The translations under genes and the position numbers were made by a program. From Monosporascus cannonballus (taxonomy: Eukaryota > Ascomycota > Sordariomycetes > Xylariales): 64,000 nucleotides of DNA. Positions 1 through 12,299 of the stretch are shown piece by piece; the stretch's first letter is position 1; every line of letters begins with the position of its first letter. The notes under the pieces are model-generated. The model was not told the origin of the DNA. It searched no databases and was given only the letters and a program-made list of their open reading frames with translations. Location: positions 103,739-167,738 of the forward strand of contig QJNS01000175.1 of assembly GCA_004154925.1 (NCBI GenBank), given 5' to 3'.

Positions 1-3000
1 AATCTATTAAGTATTATTTTTCTTAGCCTTTAATTGTTTAAATATAAAGTTTAAGTCGTAGTTTGAAACGTCGGTTTTTAAAAGATATTTTGTCGGCCTT
101 AGATATTTTTCTTAGTAGTATTTTAATAATTTTATATCTAAGTTATTGAAAAGGTTTTAATATTTCTTTTTAAAACCAATTTTTTAATATAGTTTTTAAC
201 AAAATATTTCGTGAATTGATTATTTATATTTTTGTATCCCTTAATTAAATTATATACGTAATTAGTAAATTCGAAAATCTGACAGATATTCGTAATACTT
301 ACTCCATTAAAAATGGGCTAAGTTTTAATTGTTTTTAATTTGGAATTTGAATTTGAATTCGAGCAAATATTTAAGTAAATATTAAGAAATTTAATTTCTA
401 GATAGACAGTATATCCTTTGCTAGATTAATCTAGAACTTAATATTTTTTACAGTTTTAAGAATTTAAATAGTTTATTTTTCGTAATCTTTTTAAAGTTTT
501 TAAATCAATATATTTGTATTGAAAATATGGAAATATCAAATTATTTCAGAATTTTCTTAAGATGGATATATTAAATTACTAGAAATTTATTAATATGTTA
601 ATCAGTTCTATAAGTATAATTCGATATTCTTAATATTGGAATAGTATTATTTTTAAGCAGTGATAATTTTTAGAAAACTAATTTTTTCAAATCACTTTAT
701 TTTGTATATATGTTTTTAACATATATATTTAAAGATTAAACGATATTTGTTTTTAATAACAATATTATTTTAATATTTCGAATCTAGTTTGTTAGTAATA
801 AATACAATTTCTCTTTTAGTTATTCTTTCGTTTATAGTTTTTAAATTTTGATATTATTAATCTTAAATAAACGATTAATAATATAAAATTTAGATATCTC
901 TCTTTTTAAATTTAATTATATGAAACATTTAGACAACCTTTTATTTTATTAGCTTTATATAATCACATTTATGAAATACGTGATAATTATCTTTTTATAT
1001 AAGTATTCAGTAGCTTTATTAGTTCTATAATATTAAATTATAATTTCCTTTATTTTTAAATAACTTTCTAAATTTGCAGTATTCAAAAGATAAATAACTA
1101 ATCTGATTTACAATGTATATTCTTTTTAAATTTTATAACAGCGTGTATAAAATCGGTTTTTAAGTATTACTTATTATCTTAAGAAACGGTTTAAATTTTT
1201 AAACGAATTTATAAATTATTAGAGCAAAACCAAGATATTTTTAAGGCATTATTCTACTTTAGAATATTTATTATATTTAATAAAATATCTTTATAATGCG
1301 TTTAAATCTATAAAAGCAGTTTTTTTTGATTTTCAGAACATATATTTATTTTAATATTAAGATGGACTTTCTATTACTAGATATAGTTTTTATAATTTTG
1401 ATTTATATTTTTAAAAAGTTTAAATGATTTTTGCTACTATTATTTTTCTTTTTAGTTTCATGTTTATTATAGCTTTAAACCTTTATTGTTATAGCAAATA
1501 TAGATTTCAATTAAACTCAGCATTCGTTTTATTTTATATACAGTTTTATATTAATAGGATTTGGGAAATTTTAATAACGAAAACATTTAATATTTCTTTA
1601 AATGAATCAATTTATTTGTACAAATAGGCCTTTACTTTCGTGTGTTTTTGGTATTATATTTGATATAATAATCGTTTATATATTTTTACCATTATTTATT
1701 TAATTAATATTCGAAAATAACTATCGTTTTTAGTACAAGTTGTGGTCTTTTTGTTTTCCAAGTCATTGCATTAAAAGTAGGAATTTTTCATAGATTTATT
1801 TTCAAATTTAAGCATTCGTATTAAATATAAAATACTCGAAAGTAATATAATTATCTTTGTAATATAGCCTTTGAACTTTATTTTAATTCGGAGCGTAAAT
1901 AATAACACATGGGATATCTTGATTATGAGAAAGTTTTTATATATTTATATTTCTTACTTACTTTCACAATTAATTTGTCGCTTTATTTAAGCTAAACGCT
2001 ATTCCTGTTTAGCCTATTAGTAAATCGAATAACCGTCGATATTAAAAATAGAAAAATATAATATAGTATAAAAGTTTAATAAAAATCTTTTATATATATT
2101 ATATAATATAAAATTTGAATAGTTCGAATAATAATTATATATAATTATTAATATCTACCTAGAACTGGCCGTATTTGTCGTATATTTTGTAGTTTCGTTC
2201 GTTAAATCAATAAGGATTTTCTAGTTTTATTGTTATTTTATCAACCGTTTGTTTTAAATAATTTTTATATGCTTTAATTTTACAGTCCTTATTACAACAT
2301 ATGCAAACCCGTTTATTTAAACTGCTATTTCGCTATATATATGCAAACGTTACCCGTTTGTTAAATATATTCCTTTTTCTTTTTTTATATAATAATAAAA
2401 TATTTTTTAGAAGTTAAAAAACGTATAAAATTATAAATCTTTTTATACTTAAAAGATATTAACTTTATAATCATCGATGTATTTTCGCTATAATTCTTAT
2501 TATAATATATTTCATATTGAACGTTTCTAAATTATTTTTTCCTTATCATATTTTTAAATTTTCTAACTTTAAAAAATAGTAGAAATATTAATAAGCCTGT
2601 TTTTAACAGAGATAAAATAGTAACATAATATTATGTTGTAATTTTACGAAGTCTAAAAAGGAATTTTGAATATCTTTATTTACATGTTATTATAATATAC
2701 TTTATTCATAATGTTAAGCCCTTAAAACACATTTTAGAATAATATAAATATTTTTAAATGTTTTGAAATTGTTATTAACGTTTAAAATATAATGAAATCT
2801 AATTTTAAAAATAATGTTCAAACTTAAAATAATTAATACAAAAAGGTATATAATTATTACGTTAAAGTCCTTACTCTCGTAATTATATAACTATTGTTAA
2901 TTAAATTATAACGGAATAAAATTAATTTCGAACAGGTTTAATTATTTAAAAGGTTATTGCAACTGTAAGAGAATAGACAGAACTAGCGTCTTCGCTACAT

Positions 3001-5026
3001 GACCAAAAGATCAGCAGTTTCAACGCCAGGATAAGTTGGAAGTCCTTATTCGCGCCTAAGTAGGAAACGCATCGGAGCTTATTTCCTTATAATAACGAAT
3101 AAAATATTTTATTTTTAAAAGGGCTTTATTTATAAAAATCATAGATTATTATAAAATTGTCGCTATAATAAATTGTGACTACCGAAAATATATTAGTGTT
3201 GTTTGTTAAGACCTTTTTAAAATATATTTAAAATTTATTAATATTTAAGTTTTAATAGATTTATGACATATTTTTTTAAAATAAGGGAAAAAATTATTTC
3301 AGAAACTTAATATTGTTTACTTTAAGCGTAACAGTAGAATCTACTGATCTGTTGGTAAAAATATATTAATTAATATTTCTTTAATATATTTAAAACTTGC
3401 TACGAATTAAAATATTTGTTTATTAATTACGAAATATATTATGTATACGGCTTAACTCTTCCATGATAACATTTACATGTTTATATTATAGAACCGATAA
3501 TATAATAACATTATTCCAAATTTATCAAATATAATGGTGAAAATAGCCCAGTATATATAATATATTTTTATTTTCAAATTCGCCTTATGTTATCATTAAT
3601 GTCTTAATTTAAACTTTCCTAACTTTCTAATTTAGAAAATGATGTGCAATAATATTTATCATTTTTATTAATAAATTTATATAATTAAGTAATTAATATA
3701 TATAGCTTCTAACTTTAGACAATAATATAACACAATACAAAATTAACAGAATGTTTTAAAATTATTTTATGCCCTAAATATAATCTTTCGACTTATAAAA
3801 TAATTCAAAGTCAATCCGGTTATGCGCTTTTGTTAAATAATATAATAAATTAAAGGTTCCGTTAATATAAAATGAAAATATAAACGGTCAATCAAATAAT
3901 ATAGGACCGTTTATTAAATATTTCGATATTTACTGGGTTCGAATTTAAATAATCATATATTTTAATTATTAAAACTTTTAAATTTATAAAACTTGAACGA
4001 AAGCAAAATACTAGCATAAATTAAAGTTATATATATTTTAATAAACGTTTATAATATATAATACTTAAGATAACACTGATAATATCGTAACAAATTATTA
4101 ATATAATATAATAGAAAACGTATATTAAACCATTAAAATAAAAATAAATTCAATATATACCTATCTTGAAAATCGGGTATAGCTTTTGGATTTATTTGTA
4201 TTTTATCAATAATTTTATATTTTTCAGCTAATATGAAGTAAATTAAAATTATTGAGTTTTACAATCTATTAATACTCATTTCGTGTATTAGAATTATAAA
4301 TTTTGACTATTTACCTAATTAATTTTAATAATTTAAATTAATAAATACAATAGTAATGAACTTAATTCTAAACATTTATGAAATATACTATTGTGTAAAT
4401 ATGGTTATTAAAAACTTCATTTTCAAATTATAATTTTTAAATTATTTTTAAAGCTTTTTTAAAATAACTTTAATTCCGAAAATATAATTTAATAATTCAT
4501 TATAGAATAAAGTAAATACAAATAAATAAAAGAATATTAACGAAATTGTTAAATATTAATATCTAATAAAATCGCTTATTATTTCTTTTGATTTATTGAA
4601 TGTATTGTTGATATTATATTTGTAACCGCAAAAATATTTTACATTATCAATGCTTTATAATATATTATATAACATGTATTATTATTTGTAAAGTACATAA
4701 AACCGTGATTTCGTTTTTATTATTTTGATTTTATATAATATATTTGTTTTAAATAATAACCTGAATTCGTTTACCTGTTTAATTGATATTTAAATTATTT
4801 ACAATTTACTAATTAAATTAAATATCTTATATTATATAATGGGATATAGATTTAAAAATATTTTAAATATAAATTATTACGTATATATTAATATTTAACA
4901 AAATTATTTGAGTTTTTAAATATTTACATATCATTAATATTATAATATTGTTATAGAAAAAATTAATATATAAAAGACTCCAATTAGACATGTCTGGTGG
5001 GCTCCACTAGAGGCTATAAAAAGTGT
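1..5026. other. AT-rich tract, no recognisable gene
   Basis: About 5 kb of very AT-rich DNA with stop codons dense in every frame. The longest open stretch (1424-1627, plus) encodes a low-complexity hydrophobic peptide typical of chance in such DNA. No LTR, tRNA or protein domain is recognisable apart from a small GC-richer patch near 2960-3090. The composition matches DNA mutated by RIP, so old transposon copies beyond recognition are likely, but that is inference. Confidence 0.7.
2960..3090. other. GC-richer island inside the AT tract
   Basis: Roughly 130 bp with clearly higher GC than the surrounding kilobases and several CpG-containing words. It has no open frame and resembles none of the LTR families in the window. 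It could be a remnant of a solo LTR or of unmutated sequence; nothing more can be said. Confidence 0.3.
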
Positions 5027-5031
5027 TTGGA

Positions 5032-5417
5032 TGTGACGGCTAAGCTAATTAACTAACTATTAAACCTAAGTCGACGGGTTTATGTTGGCAGGAGTATCGT
5101 AGAAATCTCAGTAATGAAAAATAACTCACTTACGTCTCGTAATACCAAGGATATATTGGGTAACGAAGTTATGGGTATTGCTAAAAATTGCAAGCTGGTA
5201 TCATTTAAATTATAGAAATAATAAATGTATATATCCTTTATATATTGATTATATCTTTATTAAAATTTAATACCGTTATAAATTTATGATTATTGGATTC
5301 GATAAATTCTCTATAGATGTATTTGGACTTTGACGCCAAAAACAAATCCAAATTACATAACCGTTTTTGCGTAAGTCCGACCGTTTTCTGCGACCGATCT
5401 TAGGTTAGGTTATAATT
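5032..5417 (-). repeat. LTR of chromovirus copy 1 (3' LTR in pol sense)
   Basis: 386-bp LTR starting TGTGACGGC on the plus strand. It matches the partner LTR at 11545 but carries about 35 bp of extra AT-rich sequence near its middle. The inner end was set by the polypurine-tract sequence that follows from 5418 (GAACATCG in the pol sense), by analogy with GGGGAGATCG in copy 2. Confidence 0.88.
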
Positions 5418-5559
5418 CGATGTTCTAATTTTTACGATTTTTATCCTTAAAGACTTTTCTTTTCTAGTAAGTTATTAATTTTTTATTATAACAGGTCCTA
5501 TCGTTAATCGCAAACCTCCTAATCGTCTTAATTAAAAAGAAAACCTAGATTTTCCGACT

Positions 5560-6140
5560 GCTTATATTGTTAAGTTTAGTTTTGAAATTATACCGCATAC
5601 GCCTTATTTCGAAAATGGTATTAAATGTCAGATAATTGAAAATTTTTGTCGCTATAACGAATTTATCAAGAACCGTCGTCGTTATAATAGCTTTAACGTC
5701 TCAATTAAATTTTTGCGTTGTATTAAAAATGAAAAAGATCGTTCAGATTGTAAAAAAGCTGTTATTAAAAAGACCTTTTTATATCTTTAGCAAGAAATAA
5801 AAGAAAACCTAGTATATAAACAGCATGATATTGACGAGATTATTAATCGCCTTGTCGATTTCGTCGTTAAAATCTTTTTTATATGAAAGGAGTTAAAATT
5901 ATTAGTTGTGGATGCCAGTTAATAGATGAACTGGACGAGCAAAAGCGTACGGAGGCCGAGGTTTTTCCATCTATATCACTCATTAACTGGTCCATTTCTG
6001 AAGATTTCGACTGGAGGGCCCTTTTTGGTAATCTCGTTGCTGCTGGTAAAAATTTTCAGCAGGCGCTGGGCGCCAATAAGATTTTTTTTGGCGAGTTTCT
6101 AGGTGTTCTTGGAATCCCGGTGCTTTTTTTACTTGATTAG
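5560..6140 (+). pseudogene. Antisense accessory ORF of copy 1 (decayed)
   Basis: Plus-strand reading that lies opposite to pol, between the chromodomain and the 3' LTR. The last part is open (5883-6140, 85 residues) and contains the words LIDELDEQKRTEAE and INWSISEDFDWRALFG. Upstream, another frame continues with a Cys/Arg/Lys-rich segment, so at least one frameshift and several stops separate the halves. The same position and design (Cys-rich N-terminus, charged helix, Trp/Asp tail) recur in copies 2 and 3. I recall similar small Cys-cluster plus coiled-coil proteins being common in fungal transposon annotation; the function is unknown. The extreme 3' part overlaps antisense chromodomain coding. 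Confidence 0.5.
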
Positions 6141-9100
6141 GTACTAGGTAAGGCCGCCCGTTTTTCTTATATCGAATATTCTTTCCATTTCGTATGCCGT
6201 ATCGGGTTTATTTTTACCTTATTTTACGCCGTATATATTTTTATGATATCCGTTATTAATTTAAGTAATTGAATATGACAAATTAAATTGAATTTGACTT
6301 TTGGTGGAAATTTTCACTGGTAATTGTTTTCTGAAATTTTCTTGACGATTTTGTATAAACCGATATATTTGAAATCGAATTTTTTGTTAAGTTTTTTTGT
6401 TTAAATATTTTTGGTGGCAAGATAAACCATTTTCCTTTTTTCAAATGTTAATCCCTTTAACTGTTTTTCGTTATAATGTTTGCTTATGTAATTTCGTACG
6501 GATTCTAATTTTGTTTTTATTTTTCGATATAGCTATTTTAGCTATTTTAATATAAGAATTATTTTGACGTTAATTAAATCTTTTTTATAGAAACTCTGGT
6601 ACATTTCTGATATAAAATCAAAATTGTCGTTAATTGAAATAATCTTAATGCTTTCGTAATAATTGATATTATAAGCTATCTGGCCGGTAAATAATCTTTT
6701 AACCCTGTTATTTTGTTTATAGTTAATATAATATCGCAAATATGTTTTTAATATGTAGTTTAACCGTTTTGCTTATCCGTCTGTTAAAAGATTAAATGCG
6801 CTGAATAACTTTTAATTTAGGCCAATTTGCGTTGAAAGACTTTGTTAAAACTTAAACAGAAACGAATTTTCTTTGTTAAATATAATTTTATATAATAATC
6901 CGTATATGCCGAAAATGGTTTTGAAGAAAATATGTACCATCTGTTCCGCGTTAATGTTTTTTAATAAGGTAAAAAGTAATAATACTTCGTAAGTTTGTCA
7001 ACAATTACTAAAATGTTATTATAATATATTTCTGTTGTTGGGCTTCCGGATAAGGAGAATTTAAAAATAAAATTTATAATAATTAATCTCTATAGTTTTT
7101 CCGATATTGGTAATAGTTTTAGTTTTCCGTATAGCTTATATCGTCGTATTTTGGCCTTATTACAAAAGTTATACTGCTTTCGAATTTTCTAAACGATTAA
7201 TTTTATTATAGAAAAGGAATAAATACGGTAAAGTTGTTTTAGAGTTTTGTGTATCCCTGGGTATTTATATAACTGATATTTATGTATTTTTTGTACTAGA
7301 TTTTCCTTGTATTTTTTAAAAAACTTATATTTTGTATATTTTGTTTTTAGAAAACCGAAGTTATATCACTGGATTTTTTGATATATATTCAAGAATACTG
7401 CCCGAATTGTTACATTTTGTCGTAGGCGTAAATATCTTTCTGTAGTGATATTAAAATTATATGGTTAACTGTAAGCAATTTTTCTTCGAAGTTTGATTGT
7501 TTGCTTTAGGTATCGGCTTTGCCGTTTTTTGGGCTTTCTTTTGTAGATAATAACGAAGTCGAAGATTGCCAATTCTTTTGCTTATCTTAATTATCGTTTT
7601 GTAAATTTTTTGGTCGTGGTAAAACGGGTAAAATTTCGATAATCTATATAAACTTTGACCTGATAAAGGTTTTCCTGAAGAAAATATTTAAATTTTCGAA
7701 ATGCTATAATAATAGCTATAAATTCCTTATTTATGATGCCGTAATCAAGTTCGGCTTTTTTTTTAATTTGTATAAAAATGAAATAAAGTGCAATTAATCT
7801 TAATTGGTTCGTTATTCGATTATTACATTTAACGCGCAATCCGAAGTATTAGTTTTTAGTTTAACGGGGTGTATTAAATTATGTATAATTAATATTGATT
7901 CGCTAATAATCGCAATGTTTATTTTTCGGAACGCCTTTTCATTTCGGGTATTTATAAAAATTTCTTTTCCTTTTTAATAAAGTCAATTAAAAGACATATC
8001 TATTTTATTAAAGTTACGAATGAATTTTCTATGATAATTAGTAAATCCAAAAAATATTTGTATTTTTTTGAAACGTGGTTCCCGTTCATTATTTTGTAAT
8101 TGTAGCGATTTTTTAGGATTTGTTTTAATATGTCTGGAGAAAATAATATATTTTAGATATTTCATTTTCTATATGTGGAACTTTTTTACATTAATTAATA
8201 ATTTTGCGTTCTGTAAAATTTATATAACTTTATAAACGTATTCTGTATACACCTTTTCTGTTTCTAAAAAGATAAGAATGTCGTTAAAATTATAAACGAC
8301 AAAAACGTTAAGGTATTCGCGTAATTCTTAATTAACTATTCGTTAAAAAATTGTTAAGGCGTTCGTAAGTCCTATTACTGTAATTAAGTACTTAAACAGT
8401 CCGTATTTAGTTCTAAAGAATGTTTTTTATTTATGTTCTTGTTTAATTTTAATAAAGTTATAATTGTTTTTAATGTAGAATGTTATGAATTATTAGGCTT
8501 TATATAACTGGTTTTTTATTTTTATAATCAGAGATAATGGTCTTCAATTCCTAATTGTGATATTATTTAGTTGTCAATAGTTAATTATAAGTCGTAAGTT
8601 TCCGTTTTTTTGGCTACGAAAAACATAGAGTATTTCGTTAATAACTTAAATGTCGAATCTATTCTTTTTATTGTCGATTTTTCAAATATTCCTTAAAAAC
8701 GCGCAATTCGTTTTCGCTACGGTTATAAATAAGGTAAAACTTCTTTGAAAAATTTTTTTAAGGATTATTTTATAAATTTATTTGCTCTATTTTAATAATT
8801 TCGTATTAAATTTTTTTTTTAAAAAAGCTGCTTATATCTATAATATTATAGGAACATATTAATTAAATTCTTTAACTTTTGAAGGTGTTATTTTAAATCG
8901 TTATTTAGTTAGCTTTATTTCGTTTTGATAATACCAATAATACATCGTATTTTTGATATTTATTTTTTTTCTTATACTTTGTTCCTTTAGGTTGTAAGAT
9001 AGTTGTTTTATTGTTATGCCTGCATTCGTCGCCATTTTCGATCGAGTATTAAAATCTGGTTTTCTATCTGTTCATAGAATATAAAATAAACCTTGACTGG

Positions 9101-11500
9101 TTATATTTTCCATTTATTAAATCTTTATATTAATATATCCATAATCTATCTAAGGTTTTATCGTAATTCCCAAATAAAACGATACCGAAATTAATTATTT
9201 AATATCGTGTTTAAACAAAAATCTCGAAATAATTAATTTTGCGTAAGATTTTTTAATCGTCGTAAGTGAATTCATAATTTTCGATATTCGTTACTATATA
9301 AAAATTTAATTTGTATTTTTATCATAATTTAAGTTATTTAATTATATTCAATATAATATAATTTCTATTTAAAGTTCTGTAATCCATTATTACGGTATAC
9401 TAATAAGTTCTAATTTGTATATCTAAAGTAATAAGATTATTAACGGTTTCTATTATTATATTTAAAGTCTCTTTTAGGAGTTTTTTCTAACTTCTCTAGG
9501 TTTCGTTATTCTGCAAATTTGTTACAAGTAACTTTTTTAACTTTTATTCAATTTTATCGAATTTTATCCGTATTTCTTTATATAGCCCGTTAAGTTGCTA
9601 TAATTATTTTTGTTAAAAACGTATTGTTCTTTTTAATTATATTAATTATTTTTGCTTTTATTATAATTTGTTTCCCTATTAGACAAATTACTTTTCTGTA
9701 TAATATATAGCATCTTGTTAGGCTTCCTAAGGTACTGTATTTTCTTAATAAAGTCCTTGAATAAATTGTTCCATTTCTTTCTTAAAACCTTTTTTTCGTC
9801 AGAGTTTATAATGAATACCAATTAAAAATAATGATTTATAATGGCTTTTTAATAATGATTTTTACAGTATACTAAATTAACTTTTTTTCGTTTAGTGGTC
9901 GTACTACTTATAATAACAAACGGGGCTTTCTTATAGATATTACCTTTCTTTAGACTAGCTTTTTGCTTCAGCTAGTTTTTAAATGTTATTTTCCGGAGTT
10001 ATAAATCGAAAATGCCGATATTATTATTTATCGTTTTTGTTGTTTCTTGTTCGGTTTGGAAAATAGAATCCTTTATAATATATGTGGATAAACTTTCTCT
10101 AAATATGCCGTTTTTATCCTTTATAATTAGAGCATTCCTATCGTTGACAATATATAGCATATATTCTGCTGTGTCGTTTACGGGGTCTAGGATAACCGGT
10201 TTTCATTTATTCCTGATATTTGTTTTAGCTATTTCCTAAAAGTATTTTGTTATTCTTTGAACGTTTTCTAGGCCAGTCTTTTCGGCTTTTTACATCTTTT
10301 ATCGAATTTCTTGTCGCAATAGTCCGTTTTCGTACTGGGTTCAAATTATGTTAATAACCTTATTCTCGTTTTTTTGCTTATTCCTGGATTATTCTTCCGA
10401 TATAGGTATTTAGTTATCTTATCGTGGTTTTTTAGGTAAAGAATATTTGTAAGCTTTATATTCTTTTTTTCCGCAATCATAGCATTTGATCTGGTTCTAG
10501 TCCTTTATATAGGTGGTCTTAAGTTCTATAAATCTCGGTTGTGTCGCATAAAACTTGTTATTACGTCGAAAAGTATTTATATTGGCGGTATATTAAGGTT
10601 TGTTATTATTATTTCTTTTGGTACCTTTAATACGTTAGACATATTACCGGTCGTTATTCTTAACCGTTATCATGATATAATTCGATAAATAATCCGGTGG
10701 ATTAAATTTGAAAAGTTTTTTCTATATTTCCTTTTTCAGATTATCGACTAGTTTAATTATTAAAACTTTTTATTTTCAATTTCGTTTGGATTCCAGTTAA
10801 ATAATCGTATTGCTATAACTGGATACTGGTTTTTTTGTCGTAATTATTAGATTTTTATTTCGGCCTTTATATTTTCGTTTATTATTTCGAAAGCTTTCGT
10901 TAATATTTGTTCGAATTATTCGTAATTGTTGTAAACTTGTGTCACTTTCGAATTTTATTTTTCTAAGAGTAAAATAACATATTTCTTTATAATAGGCTTA
11001 AACCAGGTAGCCGTATTTCCGGTAAATCGTTTAACCGCAAATTAGATGCGTATAGTAAATATAATAAATCGAATAAGAAAATACCTAAAGTGTATTAGGT
11101 ATTAGATTAAGAACGGTTATAACTTAATCGAGGTTCTATCAAAAGGTTTCGGCTTAAAGAATTTGAAAACATTTCGTAGTTTTTTGGTAAAGTTTAACTG
11201 AATAATATGGTTCTTTCGAAAAAGCTTCTCGGTTTCGGAGGTTTTTTTTCTTTTTGTTTATTTTTTTTTAAAAAACCTTTTTTTTCTTAAGCGACTTAAA
11301 GGGACGTTATAAGATTATTTTTGTTCTTTTCAAGTTAAATAATACGTTTATTTATAGTATCCAGGCGTCGAAAAACTTCTTTTCGAAAAAAGCGAAGTTA
11401 TTCCTTTTTCCCCTTCGGATTCTATTCTAGTATCCGGGTTATTAGGAACCTTGTGAGTAAGTTATTCGGGTTGCTTGCTGGTAAATATAGTGTCGGCGAT
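6030..11500 (-). pseudogene. gag-pol remnant of chromovirus copy 1
   Basis: Decayed Ty3/gypsy polyprotein read from high to low coordinates. The zinc knuckle at 10443-10484 shows CYDC followed by EY and a final Tyr where CX2CX4HX4C is expected, so His and the last Cys have become Tyr (CAT to TAT, TGT to TAT), typical RIP products. The protease active-site segment near 9385 reads as D-Y-R. The RT thumb with FFGFTNYHRKFI lies in 7983-8165. RNase H with INKEFIAIIIAF and VKVYIDYRNF lies in 7591-7839. Integrase follows at roughly 6700-7450, and chromodomain coding lies near 6040-6110. The plus-strand ORF at 10012-10239 is an antisense shadow. Confidence 0.85.
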
Positions 11501-11544
11501 ATTGCTCGATGTTTGACGGTATTACTGAATAAAAGCTTGTAACG

Positions 11545-11895
11545 TATAACGGCTAAGCTAATTAACTAACTACTAAGCCTAAGTCGACGAGTTTATGTTA
11601 GCAGAAATATCGTGGGAATCTAAATAATAAAAATAACTTAGTTACGTTTCCTAATACTAAGGGTATTTTGGGTACCGAAATTGTAGATATTAATAAGTGT
11701 TACAAGCTGGTATTATTTAAATTATGGAAATAACGAACGTATATATCCTTTATAAGTTGATTAGATTTTTATTAGATTCGATTGGTTTTGTATAGATTTA
11801 CTTGGATCTTGACGCTAAGAGACATCCAAATTCCGTGACCGTTTTCGCGTATGTCCGACCGTTTTTCGCGACCGATCATGGTTTGGGTTGTAATA
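11545..11895 (-). repeat. LTR of chromovirus copy 1 (5' LTR in pol sense)
   Basis: 351-bp partner of the LTR at 5032-5417. Its outer end is mutated from TAACA to TAATA and its inner end from TGTGACGG to TATAACGG, both RIP-type. The segment around 11680-11745 (TTATGGAAATAACGAACGTA) is shared with every LTR of this lineage. Confidence 0.88.
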
Positions 11896-11935
11896 TTAGA
11901 TTGGCTTTAGTGGCCTGAGAAGATCTCCCCTTCTT

Positions 11936-12125
11936 TGTTACAGGCTAGAGCCTATAGGGCGGCTCGGGCTTACGGAGCGAGCTCCTTAGCCCGAGCTCAC
12001 CCACATGTATATAGGGAGCAGCCACCTCGTTGGTAACTAACTGTTTCTCCCCTTCCCTCCTTACCTTAAATACAAACCTTCGTTAGGTAATATTTCCGTT
12101 TAATTTATGCATTATATATATTACA
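11936..12125 (+). repeat. 5' LTR of element A
   Basis: 190 bp, starting TGTTACAGGC. The 3' end is mutated to TATTACA where the family has CCGTCACA. It includes a TATA-like GTATATAG in the phrase CATATGTATATAGGGAGC, probably the retroelement promoter. Confidence 0.93.
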
Positions 12126-12299
12126 TATATTTAAGGTTATAAATTATTATAATTTCTCAAAAATTAAATAAAAACAAAATATTTTTTAAAAATACTTTAA
12201 TTATGAATAATAAATTAAATAAAATTTTATAACAAAATAATTACGAAATAATATAATTAATAAAACTATAAACGAATTTATGGAATTAATTTTGTCCGA

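Larger units (their letters stand above)
5032..11895 (-). mobile_element. Ty3/gypsy chromovirus copy 1 (full length, mutated)
   Basis: Complete LTR retrotransposon of 6864 bp whose pol reads on the minus strand. Direct LTRs at 5032-5417 and 11545-11895 bound it. The flanking 5-bp target copies are TTGGA (5027-5031) and TTAGA (11896-11900), which differ by one TpG-to-TpA change of the RIP type. Internal remnants in minus-strand order are gag with a zinc knuckle, protease, reverse transcriptase, RNase H, integrase and chromodomain. Every frame is broken by stops, so it cannot move by itself. It belongs to the same lineage as the copies at 28934-35916, 36623-43331 and 44434-49548. Confidence 0.93.

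Noticed and set aside
1424..1627. 67-codon plus-strand ORF
   Set aside because: Hydrophobic, low-complexity translation of AT-rich DNA, with no motif, neighbour or coding bias.
10012..10239. Plus-strand ORF with membrane-like segments, repeated at 33991-34206 and 47888-48070 (plus) and at 38056-38331 (minus)
   Set aside because: Recurs because it is antisense to the same gag-pol linker region of four related chromoviruses; the true reading is on the pol strand.
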